A DNA stretch of 64,000 nt from NCBI RefSeq assembly GCF_963678635.1, contig NC_087065.1, positions 77,041,786 through 77,105,785 on the forward strand, given 5' to 3'. The notes under the pieces were generated by a model, which was not told the origin of the DNA, ran no database searches, and saw only the letters and a program-made list of their open reading frames with translations. Shown in pieces: positions 10,005-19,033 of the stretch (the first letter of the stretch is position 1; each line of letters opens with the position of its first letter). Both the position numbers and the translations under genes were made by a program. Source of the stretch: Symsagittifera roscoffensis. Taxonomy: Eukaryota; Xenacoelomorpha; Acoela; Convolutidae.

Positions 10005-13000
10005 GTAAGTTTTTCAGAAAATAACTATTCTGACCAATGTCTTGACTTATGATGAAAAAATCATATAATCCGACTATCATTTAACGTACAATCGTATGTG
10101 TTGCCTTTCGTATAAAAAACGCATAATCGTATAACGTGACCTCAAAATACTAAATCAATTAAAGCAACCGGCGTAAGGCTTTTTAGATTGTTTTGGCGCT
10201 CGATTATATTTTTTGTCGGAAAATACATCAAAAAAAACTTTGATGGAAATGAGCCCCTCCCCCTCTAATATCAATCAATCATAAAATACTCAATAAAACA
10301 AATCCCTAACTCACAAAAATAGCCATTTATCGGTTTTGTGTAATCTGATTATTTATCTTATAAATCTTTTATGGTTTTGTTTTGTATTACTTGTCGTATA
10401 ACGTGTATAAAACACTGAATCAGACATCAAGCTTTTGTAAAAGAAAGCAAAAAGGTGTTTTTGGAAGAATACATTATCTTGATATTGAAATCTGGTACTA
10501 GGTTTTTTCCGTAAAGAACTTTGCCAAAAGTAGATGATGCGCTATGCATATATGTACTGATATTGGCGAGTACGCTCAGCGTTCTTCCACTTAGATTTGT
10601 TAACAGACGATGAACGTAGTTGAGACTCTTATATAGGTCGTGATGATTTTTTAAAGATGTTTTTTTTTTTGGAAAAGTCGTCGTTAAATGCTCTAATCAA
10701 TCAGAAAAGGTCCCGCCAAAAAATTGTCACCAGCGGAGTACCCCAAGGGTCTATCCTTGGACCACTACTATTCCTCCTCTTCATCAATGATTTACCTGAA
10801 ACGATGAAAGAAATACCTTGTTACGGATACGCAGATGACTTTAAAGCAACAATCCGGAGCCAAGGTGAAATGAACAAAGCAACAGAAATAATTGAAAAAT
10901 GGCTTTCTGAAAATAAGATCACACCAAATACAAAGAAGTCTCATATTGTAAACACTAAAGGAGCACTAAAAGCCAATCTCATGGGCAGTCCTCTGGAGCC
11001 AGTGGAATCCCAACGTGCGCTAGGGCTCATTGGACATCAAAACCTAAACTGGTCTGGAAATTGTCAAACACGTTCCAAAGAGGCAATGAATGCGCTCTTT
11101 CAAATTAAAAGAAACCTTACTTCGGAAGGTTAAGTTGAATGCGTATACTGGATACGTAGTTACGATAACAACATAGGCTTCTCAAACGTGGTGGCCAAGC
11201 AAGGGAAACCTCCTAGAGTTTGAAAAAGTCCAACACTATGCAACAAAATTGATATTAGGATCGAACATCAATTACCGTAACCGCCTCGTTTCCCTGATTG
11301 TACTACCACTCAGTATATATGTCGAGATGCATGATCTTCTTTTTCTATTGTCAATGAGAAACGGTGATTATGATATTGAGGAAACCTTAGATTATATTCC
11401 TTCGCTAGGAAACACCAGACAAAATCAAAGAGGAGAATACAGGCTGTACAAATCAAGATTGATGAAAACCGATGACAACTTTTTCCGACGAACGAAAGTT
11501 CTCTTCAACTACGTATCACAAACGTACCCTAATTTTGGCAACGAAAGAATCAAATGCACATGGAGAATAATATGCAGATGTGGAAACTGTAACATCACAA
11601 ACAAGATAAAACTAAACTGATGAATTTGAATCTGGGTGCGAACCCTTGAGAACTGTCTCTAAATCTTTTACTAATACTACTACTACTACTAATAATAACA
11701 ACTACAGAAAGTGCATTCATACAAATAAATGCAGTTTTGAATGCCCTTAGATTATTATAAACTTTTTGAGTTCATATCAATTTCATTTGCTGAAAGGTTG
11801 GCTATTGCGGTCTTTTGGCAGACTCTGTAAGAAAAACCGCTTTGAATATTTAGTCTAATTATGAGCAAGTTCTTAGTCTGTTTTAGTCTGAAAAAAGCGA
11901 GCGAACAGGTTCACTATAGGAGTACAAGCCCTGAAAACTTAGTTAAACTCCAGCACCTAAGTCTTTGAGCGCCTTCCTGGGAGTTAAAAAAATTCAAATA
12001 ATTGATGCAACCGACTATTCCTGTTTTAAAAAAATGTTTCCTTGCAAAGACAGGTAACATAAATATTTACCAGAGTTGGTCGAGTTATTTATCATTTTAA
12101 AGGTTTCTCAGAAAATAAAAAAGGTTATTCAGTTTTTGGTTTTTGAGCAAGTACAGTGAGAAAAATATGCTTTTTTTCTATAGTTTTCGAAGTACCATAT
12201 ATCGCTTTCTAGGCCATAAAAGTTTTTTTTTTCAAAGAAATTTTTGATTTTAGTCTTTTTTTTAATCGTTTTTTGATGACAAGCGTAGTCGCTTATGCAT
12301 TGTTTGTTGCAAGTCCTCTGTTATTATGATCCGCTCATCCCACCATTCACAAAAAAATACGAATTTTCGTTTACTTGCAGAGCAACTGGATGTTCTTGTT
12401 AGTACTAGCATTTGATGTGCTTTTGAAAATAATTTTTTTCCAAAAATTTCGTTTCTCGTTGATAAGATCTATATGCATGAGCAGCTAACTTTTTGTATAT
12501 TTTTGTTCTTGAAGGCTCTTAACTATCGTTTCTTGCTTATTTCAGCCAACTGTTGAGATTCTGGAGCGAGTTCGTTTCGATTCGACTGCCGGTGATGCGC
12601 GTTTGAGTGAACTACACGAGGACAATCATTCAAGGTTTTATGTGATGACAGATCGATTTAAATCGCCGTTGGTGTATTACTATTGGAGCAGAATGGGAGC
12701 CTTCATTACGGACGCGAAATGTTTTGAAATTCTTCTTGATGAAACCTCAATGATTAGAGATAACGATAGAAATTTCGACTCAAGTTCTAATACAGCATGT
12801 TTAGTTTCTTCTTACTCGAACGAGTCTTCCGATATGAAAGATGACGCCTTGTTAATAGGAGTTATCCATCTTCCGAATTCTAGCACACTTTTGTGTACTT
12901 CGGACGCTTTATCCACTTTTAAAATTAACCTCGAATCTCATTTACCAAGTCTGAAAAAGTCCGAAATATCTGGAATGTTATTGAGTCACACTGGTGAGTT

Positions 13001-13911
13001 TGCAAAGAATCCCAGAGGCACTCTGAAAGCACCTCAGACGTTCTTGCCCGAAATACAAAAGATGTTGGCTGATAGCAAACGCAGTCCCAGGATTTCTTTG
13101 GGGTCAAAGACCTCAGGTGAGTCAAGCACAGCCTTCGTAAACAAAACAGTGAAAAAATTCTCTTTTTTTTCATGCAGAAAAGGATGGAATGGAAAGGGTT
13201 TTATTTTAAAATGTATAGCTTGATTCTCATGATTTCTAGAAATGATTTTTAACAATCTCACCCATTCGTTTCACGATAGTAAGTTTTTTTATTTTCTGAC
13301 CAAGTTTTTTTATTAAGTAATGTTGTATTGTTATAATTCCAGCTCAACCCGCCGAATTGCACGCACTGACGAAAAAAATAGTTGGCGAAATTCGTCAAAA
13401 TCGACTGAATGTTTTGATGTCGGTTAACGATCAAATCAGCAAACGTAAGGCTCTCATTATAAACCGACTGGCCCAGCAAACAAAAGAAATCGAGCGTTTA
13501 AGTGCTACGAGAAGCAAATTGGTTAATCAGACGAGAGAGCTCGCCGACAAATACGAATCTCTGAACAGTAACCAAGAACTTTTAGAGTCTTCGGCTGAAG
13601 TTCTGAGTCGAGTAGTGTACTCAAGCAGTTCTCTCAGAAGTGTGAACGAAGATTTGTTCCTGGAAAAGCTCACCCGAATCGAAGCAACTCTTGAGAAAAA
13701 GCACAAATTGATAACTTCTCTTAGGCTGTCGGCCGAGCAGGCCTTTCCGGTTTCTGAACACCAAGAAAATGAACATGATAATAGTTTGGATTTGCATACG
13801 TCTCGAAGCCGTTTAGTGAAAAACTCTATCCTTCACAAAATGGTTGTACAAGAGGCGTCTTTGATAAATGATTTAGTAGCCCAAATCAATTCTCTCAAGT
13901 GTTGTCTGTAA
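9081..13911 (+). CDS. NUP88: Nuclear pore protein Nup88, three exons
   Basis: Nup88 sits on the cytoplasmic face of the nuclear pore with Nup214 and Nup62 and takes part in CRM1-dependent export. The joined exons 9,081-10,004, 12,546-13,116 and 13,343-13,911 give about 687 residues; vertebrate Nup88 has about 740. The N-terminal part carries the family's propeller segments, including LPN near the start, a GPL...AEDNYG block and a strand ending in LHGTLL. The middle resembles the RFDS...VYYYWSRMGAFI region. The last 190 residues are coiled coil. Exon phases agree (0, then 1). No ATG is in frame upstream of 9,081 before a TAA at 9,072, so the initiator is probably in an unidentified 5' exon and the 5' boundary is approximate. 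Assignment rests on recalled family sequence, not a search. Confidence 0.9.
10005..10656. other. NUP88 intron, part before the retroelement
   Basis: Shared with copy 1 (3,058-3,740). Around 10,607-10,655 is the start of a dispersed repeat also seen near 24,270, 30,618 and 35,325 (gatgaacgtagt...ctcttatataggtcgtgat). No gene is seen. Confidence 0.5.
10657..11620 (+). pseudogene. Non-LTR retrotransposon RT, 5'-truncated
   Basis: The 3' half of a LINE-type reverse transcriptase inside the NUP88 intron. Frame 1 (10,657-11,133) shows the RT palm block SGVPQGSILGPLLFLLFIND, the catalytic GYADDFKATI (10,825 on) and the following GEMNKATEIIEKWL helix. A frameshift zone at 11,134-11,248 still reads ASQTWWPSKGNLLEFEKVQ-like sequence. 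Frame 2 (11,249-11,620) is the typical C-terminal tail, with the motifs YVEMHDLLFLLSMRNGDYD and LFNYV. The palm and tail style suggests a Jockey/CR1-like clade; this is inference. No endonuclease domain and no intact frame are present, so it is inactive. It predates the NUP88 duplication, as copy 1 shares its 5' part. Confidence 0.9.
11670..11702 (+). repeat. (ACT)n/(AAT)n microsatellite, probable LINE 3' tail
   Basis: A run of tac/act triplets followed by aataataac, about 50 bp after the RT stop codon. Several non-LTR clades end in short tandem tails instead of poly(A), so this probably marks the retroelement's 3' end. Confidence 0.65.
11703..12545. other. NUP88 intron remainder
   Basis: AT-rich sequence without a recognised gene or repeat. 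It ends in the acceptor cttatttcag at 12,545. Confidence 0.6.
12546..13116 (+). CDS. NUP88: NUP88 exon: middle region
   Basis: Begins after ttatttcag with PTVEILERVRFDST and continues through the family's DRFKSPLVYYYWSRMGAF block and an acidic linker to SPRISLGSKTS. The donor is cag|gtgagt at 13,117 and leaves one base. It joins the preceding exon in phase 0 and the next in phase 1. It spans the end of the propeller and the linker to the coiled coil. Confidence 0.88.
13343..13911 (+). CDS. NUP88: NUP88 last exon: C-terminal coiled coil
   Basis: Acceptor ataattccag at 13,342. The first two bases complete an Ala codon, followed by QPAELHALTKKIVGEIRQN and a long heptad-rich helix (QQTKEIERLSATRSKL, LADKYESLNSNQELLESSAE). 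It ends ALLNDLVAQI-like with TAA at 13,909. The terminal residues match the family's ending, in which a short helix follows a region of basic and serine residues. This is the part that binds Nup214 and Nup62 in characterised Nup88 proteins. Confidence 0.9.
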
Positions 13912-13972
13912 TACTTGTCTCTAAACTTGTGACCAATTGCTGTTTTGTTTTGCCTTCTCTGAAACTGTTTAA

Positions 13973-13978
13973 ATTAAA
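13973..13978 (+). promoter_or_regulatory. Probable NUP88 poly(A) signal (ATTAAA)
   Basis: ATTAAA lies 62 bp after the NUP88 stop and is followed by a T/G-rich stretch (cctcgttttcacttgttag). It is the commonest natural variant of AATAAA, and no AATAAA is closer. Confidence 0.5.
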
Positions 13979-15525
13979 CCGTTTCCTCGTTTTCACTTGT
14001 TAGTCTTAACCATTCAATCCAGCTGGTTTAAATAGCAGTTAGCAGACAACCAACCTAGTAAACAGAAAGGTCGGTAAGCAGTCTCAGTTTTGTTTATCGG
14101 GCGATTTTAAATTCAAATTTAATTCAAATATTAATAGCTTTGGGTTGAAATTGGTAATATTTTAGGCAATTTTGATCAAACGCTTCCAAGGCATGCTTGG
14201 ATTATAAGAGTTCGATCAAATTTGTCTGCTACTCTGATGAGTATGAAATGAATATTGTCTTTTATGTTTGCCAGTCGCACAGCATCCAGCTGATATTTTA
14301 TCCACGGCGCTCAGGAAGAGTATGAACATAAAAGGACTTCGTTTTTGTGCTTTTGACGTTTTGGGAACAAGACTAGACCCTTAATACTATCACGTCTCTA
14401 AATTTCATTCCCTTTTCTGATAATTGAGTCTAGGTAGAGTTGTTCGTGATAGTCTATCTGAAAACCTGGTCAAGCCGATTGTTGCCGAATAGAAGGCCCT
14501 TTTGAATTTTCGTTAGTTGAAAATTTGGGCGCCCTTCAATTTGATAGGTAAGTTCTTTATGAAATTTATAGCCTAAGTCGCACATTTTTCTTCAATTTCA
14601 TTATATCGATCTAGTCCAGATCTAAATTACAATCGATGCCAATGAAGTTAATTTATTTCGGCTATCGTGATTTTCATAATACGATTTGAAAGGTTTTAAT
14701 GTCCTGAATTCAAAAAAGGACATGTCACCTGCGATCATTATACGCAAAATAAGGAAGTTTAAAATTGAAAAATTTCAACAGTTTGGGTTGATAAATGGCG
14801 CAATTGACGTTAAGTTTTCTATTAGTGCGCAGCGCAGACGACAAGTGCTTGGCAAAAAAAATTTAATTGAAATTGAACGGAGGAAGTAATATTGACTTTC
14901 AAGTTAACAACTTGTTAAACAGAATTACTGAATAATTTGTACTAACATGCTCAAGTTCTGTAAAATTTAAATCTAACTACTAAGTGGTTTTACTGGTAGA
15001 TATTTTCATAACCACAGGTCTCTTGAGAGCTTTCTTCTGATATTGAAGTGCTCTTTAGAAATAGGTGCTGTTTTTTTTGAAAAGTTCAATTTTGAGTGCG
15101 GTTACAGTTTTTTGTGCTTTATGTTGAAACTCAAATTTCATAACTTCATCACTCAAAGTATTTGGGCAACATTTTTTTCATGTTGAACGAGCCTCACCTA
15201 AGTATTGTCGGCTTAGTTGTAATTAAGGGCTCTTTTGCAGTTCCCTCCTTTCAAATTCAATTTTGAAAAGTTTGTTTAACGTTGTCATAATGCAATGAAA
15301 TTTGGCATGATGAACGAACTGACAAATGTGAACAGATTTGTTCTTCATTCTTCACATCGTAACATCGTGCATTTAGCCGTAATAACACGTAAAACAAACA
15401 TGAAAATCGATATTTTGAAAGTTGGGGAGGGGTAGGGGGGGGGGGGAGTAGAATGGAAAAAGCCCATCCAAGTGAAAAAGCATTGCCTGAATGCTCATTT
15501 AACACTGATAATTGTGTTTAGATTA
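13979..15525. other. Intergenic region
   Basis: AT-rich sequence with short chance open frames (for example 14,686-14,889, Lys-rich, no recognised domain). It contains a G-run of 12 at 15,435-15,446. Nothing further can be supported. Confidence 0.55.
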
Positions 15526-15529
15526 GAGA

Positions 15530-15975
15530 GCTTGCCAGCGTAGTGTATTAGTACGAACCTTCTTTTCCCATCGTATAAGTCGCACATAAAAGTGTTTATT
15601 GAAAGTTTCACTTATTTAGTAGCACTTTTGCTATAATCACGATCTGTAACATTGGAAATTTCATAGCATATATTCACTGCTTTATTTGAGGCTAGTATTT
15701 GTGATTATTCAATCTTCCGGGGCTAGTGCGTGAGATTCGTAATCGCTAGAGGTCGCAGATCAATTTTTTTAAAACTAATTCGAGGCTTATTTATCTTTCT
15801 TCTTATTGCACTCGTTTGATTATATTCGACAGTTGAAAGTTGTACAAACAAAAATTTCAATCATTTTTTAAAGTTTTCTTTGTTCTATAACACTTTTCTA
15901 ACTCTTCAAGATTATTTTGATTTAGTTGCTTTCGGTTTTTTTACGACCAGCTCTTCATTCTATGTATCGCTGGTG
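15530..15975 (+). repeat. tRNA-derived SINE, degraded copy
   Basis: Opens with gcgtagtgtattagtacgaa, shared with copies at 27,275 and 61,616, then the aaaagtgtt...ttatttag...gcacttttgc block. A damaged tRNA-like part follows (ctagtgcgtgagattcgtaa, ggtcgcagatcaa; 15,723-15,765) and then aattcgaggcttattt. The B box is broken in this copy. Confidence 0.72.
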
Positions 15976-16950
15976 TTTTGAAAGTCCGTTTCCCCTCTTA
16001 TAGGAATTTATTAAATGATATTTTTTCCAAATAAATAATTGCGCAGTATCTGCTGAGTGTGCTTCCAATTTCGCCAAAAAAACCTCAAAAATGCCGAAGA
16101 ATCAATATAAATAGAAGTTATGTATGGATGACGTTGAAAACGTTCGGGTTTGGATTTTGGATAGGGACGTGGCTTCTAGCCTTCCAGTTTTCTGTTTGAG
16201 TTCGAACTTTTATAATTTTTACCCACATAAACAACAGTACAATAATTGAAACTCGATTTCAAAAAATTTCCACCTCAATATAACAAGCTTTTTTTGAAAT
16301 GAATCATTTGTAGATGATTTGGCTTTTCTGCCTTCGGATTGTTAGTCAAAATTATTCTATGCAAAATTGTGTATTGTGAAGCGGTTTTTGCTGCAAAGCA
16401 TTGGCAACTTATTATTGGCATTTGTAGCTGCTTTATTTTGACTGGTATTTACGCTTGCGTTTAGCAAACGTTAGCAAAGGTCCTGGGTTCGAATCTGACC
16501 ATGACCTGTTTTTTTTGTTCTAAACGGGAAAAATTCTGCTTCAAATAAAAATGTCGGCCAATTTTTAGTCTGATTATATGTTGTTGGCTTAGCTGTCACA
16601 TCTTGGAATCGATTTTTTTTTTGCTTTTCGCATTTTTCTTTAATGTTGTTTTAAGTGTTTGATTTATTCCTACAATTTGTAATTTTTTTTACCTTGACTT
16701 AGCATTTCCTTTGTTTTTTGTTCACAAATAATTCGTCGGCCCAATCTACTTTTTATCGGCTTAATGACCTAATTTTGGGTCGTTTCTAGGGAAACACAAT
16801 TTTAACACTCCTCTCCGCACTTTTCAAGTTGGTTGTGTTTACCAATCGTTTTGTTGAATTTTTTTCCGTCATGGAAAAGCTGTATCGGTTGGAAACCTGC
16901 CTACTCCCCTGTGTGCCTGCATGCTTCCCTAGTCTCTTTTTATTTGACCC
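15976..16950. other. Intergenic region with a tRNA-like patch
   Basis: Mostly AT-rich unique sequence. At 16,460-16,505, agcaaaggtcctgggttcgaatctgacc looks like a tRNA T-arm and Pol III B box, probably from another SINE. The open frame at 16,833-17,099 shows no domain. Confidence 0.45.
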
Positions 16951-16959
16951 CTCTGTCCA

Positions 16960-17780
16960 CAGCCTTTGAAAAAGTCTGTAGGGAAATGCTTAATCCATAT
17001 TTTGATTTCTTTTTCGTTTTCTCGAAAACTACCCCCCTCAAATCTGAGTTTTTGCTTTCAATGAATAGAACTGTTTTGAAAAGCTCACAGCATAAGTAGC
17101 TACGCCAAATTTTTTAACCTATGAATTTATCGCCCTTGGAATAGTCAAAATTTTGATTGTTGACCGTTCTGTGAACATTTTGCTTTTTTCTCAAAAAATA
17201 AAATCTCAAATCTGATATTGTGTCTTGGATGGAGATAATGGGTAGTGGGAAGCTCCACTGCATTAGGGGCCACTCAATATTTTTTTTCACAAAAAATTAT
17301 CGCCCTCGTAGCAGTCAATTTTTGGATTTTTGACCTTTTTTTGAACTTTTTTAATTATCTCGAAAACCACTCTGCCATATCTGAGATTTTGGTTTAAATT
17401 CAAAGAACGGGTTGTGAGAAGCTCATGTTTTTATGCGACTACACTCAAACTTTTCTGACAGTAAAAGTTATGGCCGTCGGAAAAGTCAAAAGTTATGGCC
17501 GTCGGAAAAGCAGCTACGACCTATTTTTTAAAACGAAAAGCTTTCGGAAAGGTCAAATTTTTAATCCGTTGACCGTTGTTTGTATTTTTCTCGCTAACTT
17601 CGCTGTCAAATCTGATATCATAGGTTCAATCGTAACAACAGGCTGTTGAAAGCCTACCTGTATAGTTGTGTTCAATCAAGAAATACGGTTTTGGAAATCT
17701 TCTTTTCTTAAGTGGCCACAACTTATGGATTTTGGAAAGTCTTTTGACCGTTTTGTACAAATTTTTTACGCTAGTAAAGC
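16960..17780 (+). repeat. Degenerate tandem repeat, about 170-bp unit
   Basis: About four to five diverged units recognised by recurring landmarks in the same order: tctcgaaaac...aatctga, gaagctca, tatcgccctnng-agtcaa, and gttgaccgtt/ttttgacc with an about-170-bp spacing (near 17,130, 17,300, 17,470, 17,555 and 17,740). Within it, a 24-bp unit around gttatggccgtcggaaaag is duplicated at 17,466-17,513. Possibly the relic of an old satellite; no gene. Confidence 0.55.
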
Positions 17781-18100
17781 TTGTGTTATAGGATCAACTC
17801 TCTTCTTTCCAACCTAAGTCGCAAATATTGTTGCAATGCAAATATTATTGCGATAAAAGGTGTTCATTTTAAAAGTGTTCATTTTGATTAATAACCAGCT
17901 ATTAAGTACAGTTAATGCTAAGGATATTAACACAGACTCTTATATTACAAGTAGCTCTTTAGCTTCAAAGTAGCATGGATATCTAGCGTAGAGTTAGGGA
18001 AGGAGAACCGGAACAAAATAGGAGGATTCGAATCTGGGCAGGGTCGGATGTTTTTAATGAACTTTTTTGCATACTAGCTAAACTGCGTCCGCTCTATAAA
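17781..18100. other. Intergenic, SINE-like fragments
   Basis: Contains ctttccaacctaagtcgcaa (17,807-17,826), a piece shared with the SINE family and with the palindrome at 36,091, and a B-box-like ggattcgaatctggg (18,026-18,040). Too degraded for a full element call. Confidence 0.4.
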
Positions 18101-18300
18101 TTGAGGCATGTTAGTTGATTAATTTCTTTTTCTTTTCAACTTGACTGATACTGCTAATGCGGTATAATTGGTTTGCGTCACTTAGCAATTATGTAGACTC
18201 ATAATTGGCGTGCGTCACTTGAGAAATTTTGTAGACTCAAAGTTTTACTCATTCAGTTTTTCCCAGTAGCGTTATCGGTCATATTTTTGCTTGTGTATGG
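18101..18300 (+). repeat. Dispersed repeat, partner of 36,497-36,652
   Basis: Shares aattgaggcatgttagttg, ataattggcgtgcgtcactt, tgtagactcaaagttttact and cagtagcgttatcggtcata in the same order with 36,497-36,652. The left copy has an extra internal duplication of the gcgtcactt...tgtagactca segment. No coding potential. Confidence 0.8.
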
Positions 18301-18939
18301 AAGTGCAACTTCGCCTCTGTGCTAAACCCCCATTGTATGACAATAATTTTTGATCGGTTGTCAGAAACGAATTTTTCTAGATACCCATCAAAGCTTGATG
18401 ACCTTAACTTAAGCTGTGTTGTAACTAAGATTCGTTCAAATTTGTTTCTTCTGTGCGGCTACGAGCCTTCTTAAAGCCGAATTTAAGATATGTCTATGAA
18501 TAGATTTCCGCTCTCATATCGAGTGTTGATTACACTATTTAAACGCATGATTAAAATTAAGACTAGGTACAAGTCTTCAGAGAAGTGTGCATGCGAAGAA
18601 TCGAAGGAGTGAGTGATAGTGTATACATCGAACGAGTAAGAACCGAACGAGTGATATTGGCCGACTCAGCTACGTGTTTAATGGACAAACTATTAGCACC
18701 ATGCTTTGTCCATTGAAAGTGTTACATAGTTAAAGCCATTGTTGTGTAAATGAACAGGATGGTGTTTTATTACTTGTCTACTAGCAGACCTTTGAACTTT
18801 GGCTGCGACTCAATGTATTCTTAAATAGAGTTGCTGAAGTGTAAATAAGTATAATTGAATTGCTGAATACTAAAGGCTGTAGCAGGCAGCTCTATTGTTT
18901 TATGTGGCCAACTAATTTGTTAATCAGGGCTTATCAACA
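18301..18939. other. Upstream region of the myosin XVIII gene
   Basis: Unique AT-rich sequence. An ag at 18,926-18,927 (gttaatcag) could be an acceptor for a 5' UTR exon. An in-frame TAA at 18,913 shows that the reading frame does not extend further upstream. No promoter element could be assigned. Confidence 0.4.
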
Positions 18940-19033
18940 ATGAAATCGATTTTTAAGGATTCGAAAATGTTCAAATCCAAAAAGAAAAAGGACAAAGACG
19001 AGAATGGAAAGACGGGAACTTCTGTCAAATCAA
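18940..19033 (+). CDS. MYO18A: Myosin XVIII exon 1: start and Lys-rich N-terminus
   Basis: ATG at 18,940 preceded by an in-frame TAA at 18,913. It encodes MKSIFKDSKMFKSKKKKDKD and a short Gly/Ser tail. The second Met (18,967, MFKSKKKKDKDENG) aligns better with the vertebrate start, so initiation there is possible. Donor aa|gtaagt at 19,034, leaving one base. Confidence 0.85.

Larger units (their letters stand above)
6385..11075 (+). repeat. Segmental duplication, copy 2 (NUP88 5' region)
   Basis: Head-to-tail partner of 1-4,115. The offset is about 6,385 bp at the left and about 6,960 bp at the right; the difference is mostly the extra 649-bp internal duplication at 6,991-8,283. This copy keeps an open NUP88 exon and is continuous with the later NUP88 exons, so it is the copy in the working gene. 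It also carries a G-run of 19 (6,859-6,877) that copy 1 has only as a short run. Confidence 0.9.

Noticed and set aside
14686-14889. Lys/Arg-rich ORF in the intergenic region
   Set aside because: AT-rich composition alone yields such frames; no domain, no splice context.
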